Assembly (NCBI RefSeq): GCF_000972845.2
Contig: NC_040016.1
Coordinates: 5,104,701-5,168,700, forward strand
Length of the DNA: 64,000 nucleotides
DNA from: Larimichthys crocea
Taxonomy: Eukaryota; Chordata; Actinopteri; Sciaenidae
Reading direction: 5' to 3'
Positions 21,301 through 50,037 of the stretch are shown here, piece by piece. A program made the translations under genes and the position numbers. Each line of letters starts with the position of its first letter. Position 1 is the first letter of the stretch. The notes under the pieces were generated by a model that was not told the origin of the DNA, did no database searches, and saw nothing but the letters and a program-made list of their open reading frames with translations.

Positions 21301-22713
21301 CGAGGCGTGCCAATGAACTTTATAAATGCACAGCCTTCTAATTCTTAATACACTAAAAATGCCATATATATATATATTTGCTAATTTAAGGAAACAACCT
21401 TGAGCTAAACAGGATTTATAATATATTTAGCAGACAATATATTAAATGTTTGTTACTCCCTTTTGTCTCAAATTTGAACTACTACTGTTAGGAGCCTACT
21501 GCACATCAGGTCACATTTTGTGTCTGTCAGATAACCTAAGTCTAAACACTTCTAGACTTTTATCTGTGACTTGTTCTTCTGACATTTGCTGAAGAATTTC
21601 AGCTTTTCATGTCTGTATTTAGTGCCATGAGAAACCTCTTTTCTGGGACATCTGATGTATGGCCTCCTGAAATTTTAAAATGTGCCACATGTATAGGCTT
21701 TTAAATTTGACATATGCCAAAACCAGTCCAACACATAAACAAGTTCCCCTGAAACAGCAATGAGATAAAACTTAAGATGGCACTGTTGTGACCAACAAGA
21801 TTGTGTTATATGAGCTTGAGTTTCAGGTTTTAAGATCTCTGTTTAAAACCTACATAACTACTCTACCTTTAGTTGAAACTATGCTAATTAGTCGCAGGCT
21901 GCTTCATAATTAGAACTGCAAAAATGAATTAACAATTAGTCAATGGACAAAAAAAATAACAGCCGGCTATTCTGATAAGAAAAAAAAAATTCATGCAGAA
22001 ATGGCAGAAAATGCTGTTTACTAATGATGGTCACAAATTCGACATTTTATAGACCAAGTGCTGAATCGAGATTAATCCAGAAAATAATTGTCAAATTAAT
22101 TGTTAAAAGAAATTGCAGCTCTATTCACAACTAATTAGACCACAGTGTAACCATAGAAACAGCTTGTTTAAAATGTTTGTATTTGTTATTTTCTTTGCAG
22201 TATACAGCAGGCAACATTAGAATAACAAATAAATTAACATAGAATACAAAATAAGTAATTTACAGACATTTCTGTCATCAGTCCTCTAAACCTAAAGCTG
22301 GGGTGGTCCATTAACATAGGTTACATTTTTGCAGTCTTGAACTGTTGTCCTTTACACTATGTGTATGTTTTGTGACACTCAGGCATGCGTTTTAGATCTT
22401 TATACTGACAGCTCTCTATAGACTGCAAAGGAGTGTATGAATATGCAGTATACATTTTTTTAAACTGCCCCCTCTAGTGGTTATTAACTATCTGCTGTCA
22501 GTCTTGTTTCCACATTTAAAATGTTTCATAGACCACTGTGCACTGGGGGGCAGTATGTGAGCCCTGAAAGGCAAACAAAACTATATAAATAAAAAGAATT
22601 TAGATTGTTCCCTTAACAGCTGCTTGAACAGAACAGGACAATTTACAGAGACATATCCTTGTAGTGGAAAAAAAACATCTATACATTTACATTTTCAAGT
22701 ATGGTCAGCTCGG
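21301..22713 (-). other. zmynd8 3' UTR and intergenic interval before dido1
   Basis: AT-rich DNA between the zmynd8 stop (22714) and the dido1 promoter. I found no canonical minus-strand AATAAA, so the 3' end of zmynd8 is not placed. The MITE at 21911-22123 is the only element recognised. Two CCCTCTAGTGG-like or CTGGGGGGCAG segments near 22475 and 22545 resemble CTCF core sequence but were not scored. Confidence 0.45.
21911..22123. mobile_element. Degenerate hAT-like MITE, 213 bp
   Basis: The ends TAGAACTGCA and TGCAGCTCTA are inverted (one mismatch), with further inverted similarity inwards (TTAACAATTA on both arms). Flanking 8-mers TTCATAAT and TTCACAAC agree at 6 of 8 positions, both differences being transitions. 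The element lies in the interval between zmynd8 and dido1. Confidence 0.65.
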
Positions 22714-37360
<14,647 letters not shown>

Positions 37361-37374
<14 letters not shown>

Positions 37375-37480
37375 GGCTAAAAACTCTGTGTGATATGTCA
37401 ATGCTTATTAAAACATGGAGGACAGCCCTGTCAGCCCTCACCCTGCTCAGAGCACAGCCACGGCTCTCCAAGCTGTCCGA
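37361..37480 (-). other. zmynd8: zmynd8 first exon (5' UTR plus 14 coding bases)
   Basis: The coding part ATG CAT CCA CAG AG (37374-37361) ends at a strong donor GTAAGC. The leader upstream contains a two-codon uORF (ATG TTT TAA) near 37400-37408. The upper boundary is estimated from the TATA-like box at 37491-37498. Confidence 0.7.
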
Positions 37481-37483
37481 CTC

Positions 37484-37560
37484 ACTGCTCTGATATAAGG
37501 CGCACAGAGACTGGCCGAGCACGCTGGCAAAATGTAAGGCAGATGCTGATTGGCTCATGC
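37484..37560 (-). promoter_or_regulatory. zmynd8: Probable zmynd8 promoter (CCAAT box and TATA-like element)
   Basis: On the minus strand, GAGCCAATCAGC (CCAAT complement at 37549-37553) is followed about 55 bases later by CCTTATATCAG (37491-37499). Initiation would then be expected near 37465, about 90 bases before the ATG. Spacing fits an NF-Y plus TATA promoter. Confidence 0.5.
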
Positions 37561-37599
37561 ATTTCCGGGCTGCTTGTCTTTTGTTTAGTGCAGGCAAGC

Positions 37600-40500
37600 T
37601 GAAACGCAGTACTCAGAGTAAGAGGAGCTAGGCCCAGATCAAAATAACCAGCCTTTGCACACCCATCAGCCCAAAAGAAGACTGCATACAGCTGCTGTTG
37701 CTTCACAAACTTACTATAAAGTTGGCCTTAGGTGTGTAGCTATTGAAGGGTAGTCAGCAGATGTGCACATAAAGAGCAGGCCCGTGGCTGTACGCTTAAG
37801 AAGGAATTTGTCTCACTAGTTCCCACCCTCAAGATAAACCAACCATTATGGGAAAGATAAAAACTGCTATATAAATAAAAGCCATGGGTAAACAAGCACT
37901 ATATGAAACGTACTCTCTTGCTTTGCCCTATAAGAGTTAAACAACAATGTTATAAAGCAGACTGAATTACAGTGACGTGTGACCTGCCTGACAATGCGAC
38001 GGCCTTTGAACTGGTGTGATCACATGTAACAATGTGTTCAAGATAAGATTGTACACTTAGAGAAACAGTGACTTTCAGTTCTTGTCTGCCTTTCTTAGTT
38101 TCTATCATTCCACCACGGAGCATGATTCAACAGGAAAACATACCTCACAGCTCTCTTACATTTATCACAATATGGCAATTTTACGAGCTTCAGGTTTTTT
38201 TGCCTAATGTTTATCTTAAGAGAGATGTGAACTTATATTAATGTTATTAAAAACATTTTAGGACAGCTTAGATATTTACTTTTGAAAAATCATTTCTCAT
38301 GAGTTGAGGATGTCACGTGTCATTTTCATTTTCACTTCCACCACTTTTTTTCTTTTAAGAGAAAAAGTAATTTTTTGTATATTTCACTGTGTTATAGAAA
38401 GAACTTGACTTGACTAGTTATACAGCTCATATGCAACACATAGTGTATGAACCAGAGAGTAATTTATAAGATTATAAGACTGCTGTGAAGCACCTGCCTG
38501 CAATGCTCAGTTTACTATGGCCTCTCGTCCTACATGAGGAAAGACAGCAGCGACCTCTCGTGGGGAAACCTTATAACAGCACAGTGCATACTAATCCAGA
38601 GATTCTCAAAGAACCTACAGTTAAAGTTAACCAAGGAGCCCCTTAGACAGCATATGTACAAAGAGGCCAACAGATTTGTTGCCACCATAAAGCGGGGAAT
38701 GAGTATAATGTAAGGTGGATGGTAACTGAGTGAGGCCTACATCGATGTAGTCATCATGTATTCAGTTCGTTTAAGTATTCAATACTCTTCAGAGAAAAAA
38801 ATCAAAATGTCATTTAGGATTCCTGGACATGGTCTTATGAACCTAAAAGGGGACTCAGGTGCCAAAGTTGGCTTTAGGACCTGTCTTCCTCACACTGTCT
38901 GCACTAAGTCCATTTGTTATATCATTGCCTGATTCCTACCTGCCCTGTGTATCAACTAATGATTGGTAAATTGATCAAACACAAATTTATTTAGAAATGT
39001 GCCCTATGTAAGCACAGTGTCAACAATACATGTCTTAACGCTACATTTTGTAACAGGGCCCCTCTAAGAAACAGGGCCACAGCACACAGGTGTTTCCAAT
39101 GACACTAATTACGGTCCCGTTCCAGTCAGGTCAAACAGAGTCAGGGTGCTGCTGTGGTGCATGTTGCTTCACTGGAAAGTCTCTGCTAAGATAAATGGAG
39201 CTGAACCTTAATTAATATCATTGGAAACACTGCTATTTAATGTTAAAATGTCTGCTGTGAAAAAGGTCCATTAGACAAAGAAGTGGCACACACGTGGACC
39301 TGAGGTCTTCAGTCTGCGTCTGGACATTACTGCTGGGGTTTATCAAGCTTTATGTTTTCATACATGGTAGCTCAATACAGATACATACAGTGCATTGGCT
39401 TTGAGGCCTGCAAAGTTTCTTTGGCAAAGTGGTTGACTTATCAGTTTTGAATTGGTGGAAAAGGCTATGTATACCAAGTCAAGTTTGACTGATAAAATCA
39501 CAAAGAAAAAAAAAGAAAAGAAAAAAATCACAATTCGCCTCAGGGCGGCAAATATTAATATAATATAGTTCAAATATTATAAAAAGTTAAACGCGTTTTA
39601 TTTGGCTAGTCTTGCTCTACTTAGTTAGCTAAGCTGCACGTAATTAATATGTCGACATGAGACAAAATAAACTGTGAATAACCTTTCCTACTTGTTTCCG
39701 ACTTTTAACTGATATTACGGTTATTTTATGGTATTGGGAAGTGCGTTTTTATATCTCTGCCCAGTTAATGACAACATTTGCATAATTAACCCGTAGTTAA
39801 CGTCATTTAGGTAGTTAAAGTTATGCTAACTAATTAGGCATAAGCTTCAGCCCAAGACACACTAAACAGACATAACTCTGCTAACGACGACCTGACAACA
39901 CTCCGCCATTTACCGTAAAACATTATTACTCTGGTGACACCACACATAAAATTTGGTTTACTTAAGTGTTATATAGCTATATATACATAGTTATATATCA
40001 CTTTTGTCAGCCCCCCCTGTACCGTTTGGTGTCCTGACAGCACACGATGACCCTTCAAGTGCAGAAGTAGCCGACTAGTAACGAGCCCTGCAGTCCCCAC
40101 GATGGCGCCCTAGCCAGACTTTGACTGCTCGCAGTATTTGAACAGCCTTCAAGTCTGCACTGGATTCAAGAAATACATGTCAGTGTGATTTAAGGAGACA
40201 GGCATCTTTTTTATGTTTTTTTTTTCATTGCATGACATATGCGTGAATATTCCTCGTTTATTCCAATATACTAACATAATTCATTATATCGTCATCTGAT
40301 GTCCCATTAAAATGGATTAAAACATGATATGTTATATAACTCAAAATGTTTCTTGAGCCACGACTTTAGACTATTTGTAATCAATCACAGGGGACCACAG
40401 AGACTTCAGTAATGATTTAGAGATGTGACTCGTTTTACTAACAATCCCCCAAAGTAAAAACAGATTAGGTTATCTTCATGTTGCCATTTGGGGCATTTTA

Positions 40501-42330
40501 AAAGATTTTTATTTTTTTTCATTTTACGTTATCAAATTTCTATTAGGGTAAATACAATGAATCAGGACCAGAATCAGACTGATGCCTGAAGAGGAAAAAC
40601 ATGGCAAATAAATAAAAACTACACCACCAACTCATTAGACAAATGTTTTACTGAACTTTTAACTCAAACGTAAAGAAACCAGGCACACAGTGTTATGGAA
40701 TATACACAGTGCAGTAGGTAAATTGAACTGAATTGCAAGCGGAGATGCTGTTTTCTGTATTGCATCTGCATAGTGTCGGGAATTTGGGGGATGGGAATGG
40801 GCTTGGAGCAAAGAAAGGCATGCTGTTAGCTGTTTGCAGGTAAACCAGTCTGAATACATTAATGATTATGGGGCTATCTCCTGTCCTTTCAAACTGTTAT
40901 CTCCTGTCCTTTCAAAGTAGAGAGGCCGTGTAGGGGGGTGGGGGGTGGGATAAAGTGTCTCACACTCACTGAGGGGGGAGGTCAGTTGGCCATGTTTTGT
41001 GGGGGAAGGGGCACAAACAGAGGGCCACTGGGCCCCTCTTTGGGTCTCCATGGAATGTAATTCAGGCTCTGTCACTCAGGCAGACATACAAACAGACCAA
41101 AAACACACACACAACAAATACACAGGGTTTTTTACTCTTGGTGATTTCATCATGTCATAAACCATTAGGAATCCTCTGACATCAGTGAAATCTCTGCATA
41201 GATCTAAACTGATGTTACGTAACCACGCTTCCATCAATATTGTGAATAATTGTATGAATGACATATTTACTTGTTGTGTAATACTTTACAGAGTACTCAG
41301 TGTTATGCTGACGATATCTACGTCTGAGTAAATGTTGTTAAATGGTAACATAACATACAAAGCCCTGACAGTGGTAATGAACTTCACTGTTTCTTCAGCA
41401 GCTATGCTTTGACCAAATAAGCTATGTGGATATTTCTGTTCCACAAACACACCCTTTGATTTTTCTACTTTTCTACAAAATGCTGACTGCAGAGAGATTT
41501 ATGTTCAGACAGGAAAGAGCAAGCAAAGAGCTAATTACTGACATTTTAACACCTCCTCTTCTCTTGTTTTCTCTCCTCAGCCCATATCCTACTGCTCTCC
41601 CTCCATCTTTGACCCTCACTCCATCCGCAGTAGTAAAAATTCAAAACTAGTGTGCTTGAGAGATCACCCTGGAGACAATTTCTTCTATCCTCTGTGGTCA
41701 CTCAGGGGCCATGGTGGATCCACACTGACTCCAATTGGTATGATTGACACTGGACCCAGAGTCTCTGAGGTATCACGCTGCACATACTTGAGTGGCTTTG
41801 CAATTCACTGACCATAACAAGGTAGCAAGGTACTAAAAGGCGAAATAAGATGCAGTGAATAGAGCGTCCTATTCAACAATATAGGGATCATAAATCCTGA
41901 CTGCAGATTAATACATGGCAATTTTATTTATTCTTCTGTGCATATCACAGTCTCTCCTGTCAAACTGGCTGGGCATTTGTAAAGTCCCATATAATATTGG
42001 AAACATGTCCACTTTTTTATAGATACATGGGACATGTTTCCCATAAATAACGTCCAAATGCCCACCTGTGTTAAATATTACACACATTAACCTTACATTT
42101 TCTGAAAAAAATATGATTGTAAATGTATGCATAGTGAAAACCATAAGAACGTAATACTCTATGGGTATGGTAAGTCATTTGCATAAAGCTGCTTTTCAGC
42201 CAGCCTATAAATACATTTTTAAATCTCTCCCCTAATAATATCAGTGACTGCTGCTCGTATCACCTATGGGTATTGGTGTACGTGTAGTTCATTTGCAGAA
42301 CGCGTCAAACTGTTTGATATGGCGTGAAGA
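37600..42330. other. Intergenic interval between divergent zmynd8 and ncoa3
   Basis: AT-rich DNA with no supported gene. A small CpG-bearing patch at about 39880-40140 includes a GATGGCGCC YY1-like sequence at 40101-40109 and could be a promoter of either gene or of a non-coding transcript. No transposon ends were recognised elsewhere in this interval. Confidence 0.5.
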
Positions 42331-42334
42331 GGAA

Positions 42335-42495
42335 AGCAACTACATTACCCAGAAGTCCTGTCGCTCTGCTACAAGCTGGCTCCCTCCGCTCTGGGAGTGT
42401 TTCGCATTTAAACAAACACGGTCCTGCCGAAGATGGCGGAGAGTTTGTAGAGGCGTAAAAGAAACTGCTCCACTCAATGAAAGCGTCGAAGCCGG
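42335..42495 (+). promoter_or_regulatory. ncoa3: Probable ncoa3 promoter and first non-coding exon
   Basis: ACTACATTACCCAGAAG at 42339-42355 resembles the ZNF143/SBS promoter motif (ACTACAATTCCCAG type). AAGATGGCGG at 42430-42439 is a YY1 motif, usually just downstream of the start site. A strong donor GAAGCCG|GTGAGT ends the exon at 42495. No TATA box is seen. The next recognised leader exon is at 57200. Confidence 0.6.
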
Positions 42496-43516
42496 TGAGT
42501 TTTCTGCAGTTGGTTTATGTTTCGTTCATGGCCAAGTTTTGAACTAATGCTGGCTTGTGTTTGAACGCACAAATTTGTCACAGAGGCAGTTAGTGTTGCT
42601 CCGCTCCCGAGCAGGCTGTGGTTTTTAAGCTACCGTGATACAATGAACCACCTTACCACTGTCTATTTGTTATGGAATGTTTGTTCTGATATTATCGGCT
42701 CCCAAACTATAAGTAAGATGATAATTTGCGTTAAGCCCGGCTTAATAACATGCGTTTTTTTGTTTGGTTGTGATGTTTGTTGGTGTTTCCATTCTCCGCT
42801 AGCTACAAAGTTTACGAGATACAGCCTCCCTGATTCGCTGGGGTGCAATAGCCTAGCTGTTAAATACTCAAACACAGCTCATGAGTGAAGTGGTTTGTGT
42901 TTCAAAACGTTAATGTTGCCTTTTGCAGCACCACCGGGCTGTGTTCATTGTCCACAACACGCATGGATAGCTTTGTATTTTCTCTCTTTCTTTCCGCTTC
43001 GGTCAAAACGGGGCTGCAGAAATGCTCCTTGTTCACAGCTAACGTTACTCACACCGCAGTAGTTGCCTTGGGTGACAAAATAAAAATACAATCATGTGTT
43101 GCCAGTTTGTTCGTGTTGTCTACCCTTGTCCGTGGATGTAAACACGTTCAAACACAGTGTAGTGTGCCCATATTTTGGTTGCGGGAATAGTTTTCTTGCC
43201 TTTGTTTGACACTTAACATGAAACAGCATCAACGTGTCGCCGCAAACTCAGTCATATGTATTAATATTAAGATTGATTGATTGATCTTGGTGGTTATTAA
43301 ATGTGTGACGTTAACCATCTTGTGTTTACTGTTCCCGCTGCTCACAAACAAACTTGAACTGACTAGCTCAGCGTGGCTGCTCTGGGGAATCTACAGCATC
43401 TGCTATTTATTTGCGTGGCTGTAGTGAGATTACGTACTTGTGATTATAATAGCTGGCATAATGGGCCATTACATTATGATAAATGTTGCTTTTCACCACT
43501 GATAAATCATATTTAG

Positions 43517-43557
43517 GTGTGTGTGTGTGTATGAGAGAGAGAGAGAGAGAGAGAGAG
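43517..43557. repeat. Compound (GT)n(GA)n microsatellite
   Basis: GT units at about 43517-43530 are followed by GA units at about 43533-43557 in ncoa3 intron 1. Confidence 0.93.
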
Positions 43558-46500
43558 CAAGACAGACGGACTGGCAGAGGGAGATGGATGTGTTTCAGTG
43601 CAGGGGAGGATGAATACTCTCAGGGTTCAGGTAGAGTCCAGGTTTGCTTTCTCAAGGTGTATGCTGAGCACCCAGTTTTTGAGGTGGTAAGAGGACATTC
43701 TTGGAGAGCGTGCTCATGTGAAAGCAGACAATGAAGAGGTAAGTTAGTCATCTCACTGAAATGGTTGAGGTCTAGGTGTGCTGTCGCTCTCTTCGCCTGG
43801 GGCCATCCCTGCCAATACTTGCAGGTATTTACAGCTCAACGGCTTGTTTCCATGTGAGAGTTTCTGCAATCATCCAGGAATTTTTGTCATACTGCTACAC
43901 GGTCTAGCCACTAGGTTGTCGCAGGAATTTTCCCCGCATATGATTTCACGCAGGCCACTCATTAAACAGGCTGCGATATCTCAATAACGGGAGCACTTTG
44001 AACGGCGTGTAGCTGGGAATGGACAAGTGAGAAAGGTGCTGCTGGCAGTCTTCAGCCGTCAGATGAGCTAACTTGTCTTTATTTTGAGTCTGATGGAATG
44101 CCATTACTCAAGCCCACTTATGTGGTATTTTTGTAAGTGGCAGAATGACCACTGTGGGAACCTGTCCAATGAACTGCTTCTGCTCATATTCTTGGCAAAT
44201 GGAGCCCCCTGTCCCCCATTCTCTGTCCCTTTATCTACCACTTTCTTTCTCCCTCACACAGGGTGTCAGGCTGCGTTAACAATGAATCAATCTTTTGGGG
44301 GGATTCTTTGACTGCAGATGGGGTGAAGAAGTGACTGGGGATGCATGGCTTTCGCTCTTTGTCTGCCGGCCCCTGTGCTCTCAATAATTCATTAACTTAT
44401 CACTTTTTCTCATGGGACTGGGAGAAGTCTCTCTGTGGTGGTAGATTCTGTGGTTGCATCAGCTCGCCTGATTGATAATCAAATGATAATCAGATTTAGC
44501 TGCATCGCTGATATTTAGTTACTACTCACATTTGATGTTGGATTGGCATCCTGCTAAATACCATTTGAAATAAAAATGGAAATTATGTTTTCTGACTGAT
44601 AGTTACTGCACAGGTCTGGTAAACTATTAAATCTGTGGAACAGGCATGGCAGATAATAAATACATCTGTGTAAAAATATATTAGCCATGACTGTTTGACT
44701 TTATTCACCGACATCTGTAGTCAGTAATGTTAGGCAGTGTTTGAACTTTGTCAATTGTCAATAGATGGCATTCTTTTAGTCTTTCGTCAGCCTGCGTGCC
44801 TTAAGAGAGACAGAGATAATACGTTTCATTTCAAGTAACTGCCAATCGGTCATGTGTTATGTGTTCAGTTTAAGATTAATAGCTGTGTGGGTGAGCAGTG
44901 GCTCTGTGAGGACTCTTGATGACACGAAGAGCTGAAAGGAAAGCCTGATTGTTTCCCCTAATTGAAATATGACTCCTCGGTCTTTGTACCTTTTTTTTGT
45001 TAGGCAGCAGTACGTGTAGTGTAGGGTTAGTCAAGGCGAACACCAGAGTTGCTGCCTCTGACTGATAACTTTTAGTAATTCAGGGCAAGAGAACATCTTA
45101 AAAATGCCCATGCTTCATGTCTGTGTGCGTGGTTTTTCCTTCTTCGATGTTAATATATTTTCATTGGCCTGTTTCCAAGTATTCAACGGTTGTACAGGAC
45201 CCTCTGAAGCTTTACTCTATACCATTTACACTTGACTCTGACTTGCCTTTGGAGGCTGTTTTTACAACCAATGTTAAAGAACACAAAAGTTTCCTGTGGT
45301 CAACTCAAGCCGTGTAAAACATCCTGTTTAGTCCCCACATCTCAAGGTCACTCATGCAGTGACAGGGATCCGTTTTTTGTTGCTAAAGTGCACATACCAC
45401 ACGCTGGTGTGCTGGTGTGGTAGTACTCAACAGGTAGGTTTGCTTTTTCTTCCTACCCATGTCGAGCTAAATATAGAAAACTCTGCTCAACAAGACAGTC
45501 ATGTTTCCACTGCTAAAATATTTACAGCTACTTCGCCTCAAACAAGTGAGAATATGAGATGAGAGACACTGAAACCAGATTTTTATTCACGATTCAGAGG
45601 AGGCAAGACAGTCAAGTCCCGAGTCAAGCGATGCAGTTTGCACTCTTACTCCATTTGAAGTCACATCTCATTCATCCCCTCAGTCCCCTCTTCCTCAACT
45701 CTGAGGTAATACTCAAGTGTTAGGCTAGCTGCGCCATATGTGAGCCATGCACACTTCTACGAGCCAAACGGGCAGCCTGAAGCAATCATTGCACCCAATT
45801 CCAGTTTATAACCAGCAAGGATTTGGAACAGTTCACTCTCTGTAGTCCTCGTTGATTGGTCGAAAGCAAGAGTTTATTAGGGAAGGGGGTGCCAAGAGCC
45901 TTGCCCCCCCTCCTCCCTCCTGCCTCCCCTCCTTGCCCTTCCTCTTTAACTTCAACTCCCCCTTTAACTTTCGCTCCCCCAGCTGAAGAATGCTCGTAAA
46001 ATGGGTTCACCTGAACAAGCCAGTGGGAGGGTAGCTCCCTGGCCTAGTTTTGTTACCATTGTAAAATGTTAGCAAGACCTTGTTTGTGTTTTGTTTAGGG
46101 CCCCCTTTTATAAAAAAAAAAATGCTTTGGGGGAGAGACAGCAAGGGTGAAAAAAAGTTTGGTTTGTAAGATAACTGCTACCAGATGCTCTCCCTGTCTG
46201 TTATTCAGCGTAAAGAAGAAGGAGAAAGAGAGCCTGGTAAAGAAGGGAAGAGAAAAGACACACTGTAATTTCTGGATGAACTTCTCAACTGCTACATGGA
46301 CGCTCTCCATCATCTCTCCCTCTTCTCCAATTCTCTTGTCACATGTATACTCTGCTTACATTAATTACACAGGAATTGTTTATAAAAAAAAAAAATTGTT
46401 TGCAACCAAAACAACAAGGGGTTTGGCCCAACAAACTTTACCTTTTTTATGCCCTCAACAGACCCATCCCCTGTAATTCACCAGTGTCAAATGGTTGGTT

Positions 46501-49500
46501 GTGTTTATTTCCTTTTTGTTTCTCTCTGTACATCTCCAAGATTGTTTCATCTTTGATGTTTGGACTTCTGTGGCAGTGGGGTGGGGTTCCTGGGTCTGTC
46601 TGGATTGAGAGGCAGCTGTGGCTGGCATGGCGCTGCAATTGCAAGTTGCAAGCGGATATGTGCACGTACGTGACCATGCAAGCAAGCAGCAGGAACTGTA
46701 AGGGCACTCGAGTGTCTCCTATCTTATAGCTCACCTGCAAGTTTTAAAAGCCCCCTTTAGTTAAAAGACATTAAGTTTCAGTGAGCGTGCAGACATTTGC
46801 TCACAGCTCTGTGCTAGACAGCGTTTTGATTTTCCACAAGTGCGATCTACTTTATTGCAGCCTCGAGTTCAAAGAGGAGTCAAGTTATGAATGACAGACT
46901 TCCACGCCATCGTTAAAGGCTCCAGACTTACTACAGCATGTCAACACCGGCAAGGCATGCGTCAGATAATTTATTGTTATCCCCTTTTTTCAAAAACACT
47001 TTCCTCTTAATTGGACAGTCCCCCCCCCCCTTTGCTGGATAAAGTGGAAAATGTTCCTTTCACCATTACTGCACTCTTCACTCGGTCGGTGACGCCAGCC
47101 TGCTGTATATGTGGCTTGTCGTTAAGGCAACACTCCAATCAAAAGGTTGCTGCTCTGGCGCTTGCTGTTGTCCTCAGAATAGCCGAGGCAACACTTGCCT
47201 CCTGACATTGCCACATCACATCAGGCTTTGCACCGATGCAGCAGTTCATATCCCAAACAACATCTGATCCAGTGTTTTGTACGGAAATTGCTCTACTTTT
47301 GCAAAGTGATCCCTGTGTTTCCATTTGGCTTGTTGCTTGTGGTGCTCGTATATATTCTCATCTGATTGCCATACTGGAACAAGTGATTCTATATGACCAA
47401 AAAAAGGGTGAAGTAAAGGTCCCCATTCAAATAGCACTAACCTAATAGTCTATACTACCCTGATCCTGCCTGCATCATGTGGCCAACATTAAACACCATT
47501 TAGAGCAATTTATGAGTTTGGTTTTAAGTAGAGATGACAGAGTTTTGACAGATCAGTGTGTATCGGCCCAGTGTGGATGAAGTCAACCCACATGGTTTTG
47601 TGAGCGTCAACAGAGCAAATATAGTAATAATATAATAAGGTTTACTGTTTTAAAATAAAACCAGACTAGAAGATTCCTCAATTGTTGCTCAGTAGGCATA
47701 AAATGTGCCGAGCATTTGTCTTTAAGTTTTGCAATCTTTTTTAGTTTCCTCATCATCATTTATTGAATCTCTTAAATATTTGTTCTGCACTCAGTACCTT
47801 ATTTACATAAAACTTAACCGAAGGAAAAACTGGTCCCAGTGCCAGGACAAATGTTGATGCTGGTTGTGCAGTACAGCCTACAAACTATTTGCTTCCATGC
47901 AAATTTCTTACTAAAGTCAGTGCACAATCAACGGTAAGAAGTTTGGCGTCATAATGTGTCTCACACGCAATGGCACAGTGATCGGAATCCAAGCAGGCTA
48001 TTTGAAGAATTTCACCTTGCAGGTCTTGTGTTGTGACATCCTGTAAGATATTGGATACTGTGTTTTCCTCGTCCTACAGACATGAATGTTTAAATATTTT
48101 GATCTAATGGATTCCGTTTAGTGAAATCATGTGGTGTAATTTTACTGCAGATACTCTTGGGAAATGCATTTAAAGTTCCACAGCAGTGCTACAAACAAAT
48201 GTGCTTACATGTTACTATTAAGCTTTTATACTTGGCATTAGTTATTTGTAACATGAACTAGCTCTGAGGTCTTCTGTCTGAGAGATAAGTAGGCTGCAGA
48301 CAAAGTTTTTTTTTTTTGTTTGTTTTTTTTTTGAAGGCTGCACAATCAAGCATTCAAGATTTTGACCTCCACATTTAGATGTTTTTACCCCAGATTGTAA
48401 GAATCACTGTGATGTTCAGAATCTTATTGCTGCACATTGTTCAGACCTATTTCTCACTCATCAGTATGTGAGTAACATACTGTGAGCTCCCATAAAATTG
48501 CACAACTAAGGCCCGATTATCAAAGACACTCAAGGCTTTAAGAAAAGAAGACATTAACAGTGAAGTTAATCAATAATAATTGTCTTCACTTCTGCGAGTT
48601 TCTTTGCTGCTTCGAGACAATGAAACTTAACGGCTGTGACTACACAGCCTCCAACTGCAAACAAAACTGTTGTTCCATGGACCACTGCTGTAACAGAACT
48701 TTTTGATTTGACGAAAGTTGAGTCCAGTCCAAGGCACCTTACAGCACGAAGACCTCACAGGATTAACAGACTGCAGTATATTTTCTTTTGTTCAAACTTT
48801 TGGTTTGACAGTTTGAAAGCCATCAAGTGTGCTTTCACTTGGAGCAGTATGTGGGTCTGCAGGAACATTAACCCTGAACTTTCTTTTCTCTTTTCTGCGA
48901 GTTAAAACCAAGAAGGCAGTTTTGAAGCAGAGACCAGATCGTGTCAGCTCCTCTGGCGTGTGTTGTCCTTTGCCCACTACCTTCCAGTGTGAGGGACTTG
49001 ATTAGCAGTGCAGGCTTAATCACTCAGCAGATGGGGAACAGAGTGCAGTGTCACCAAGACAAAAACAAACCCACAGTCGGATTATGGCTCAGCGTGTGTG
49101 TACATGTGTCCAGACCGACTGAACAGAATTCTGACTGTTGTGATACGAGCCCAGCGGAGCTCCTTGTCCTCCCCCCTCTCCTCCTCCTCCTCATTCACCT
49201 CCTCTGTCTGTCTTTTAGCACTTGGTCCTTGTGACCCCTGTATCCAGCCTGTCCTCATAAGTCATTTAAACACACTTTTAATAGTGTTAACCTGGAACTG
49301 AGTGGGAAAAATGTGTGATAGGCTCAGTAAAGCATCGTAGATCAAGAAAAGTAAAAAAAAAAAGGGAGTAGTAGTAGAGCGAATCAAGGGCACAAGGATT
49401 TGGTTTATGTTCTGTCTTTTTATAAGCTATAACGCTGTGGGTTGTATTGCACTGGGATTGAAACAAAAGAAACTAAAATGGTCTCTACTTGTGTGTCGCA

Positions 49501-50037
49501 CTGTACAAAGATCTTTGTGATTCTCATATTTTTAGGATATGTTGTGTCGGTTTGTTGTTGTTTTTTTTTTTTGCCATGGTTTAGCTGTTCATCACTCGGA
49601 GATAAAAAGAAAGCAGGTATTGATAGTTTTCTAATAAAGCATGGCTGTGAGGATTAAACACCTCTGCTCTGCTCTGCTCTCCGTTTCCCCTCGTACCTCA
49701 TTTCTGGAATCTTTTTCACCTAGGCTCTGTCAACACATGAAACTGGCCAGTTGAAAGAAAGGAAAAGGAGTAGTAAGGGGAAAAATGGGAGATGGGAGGG
49801 GGTGTGGGGGGGTGCAGTTGTGAAACTGGCGTCAGACCATCTTTTGAGTGGAATTCTTTGCAGGGGTCAGAGTTCAGGCGCGGCAGTGTGGCGCTGTGAT
49901 TGGCTGAGGAAAGGTGAAATGAAAACCACAGTAAACTTTTGACCCCGGCGCAGGAGCTCTGCAGGAACGCCCAGCCCCAGCTCTGGCGTGGTGGAACAGA
50001 GCCCGCTCTCTTCCTGTGTTTACTCCACCAATCCAAC

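Noticed and set aside
43483..43740. 83-codon plus-strand frame ending near a good donor at 43740
   Set aside because: The frame runs through a GT/GA microsatellite and has no clear acceptor. It could only be an optional leader exon, so it was not called.
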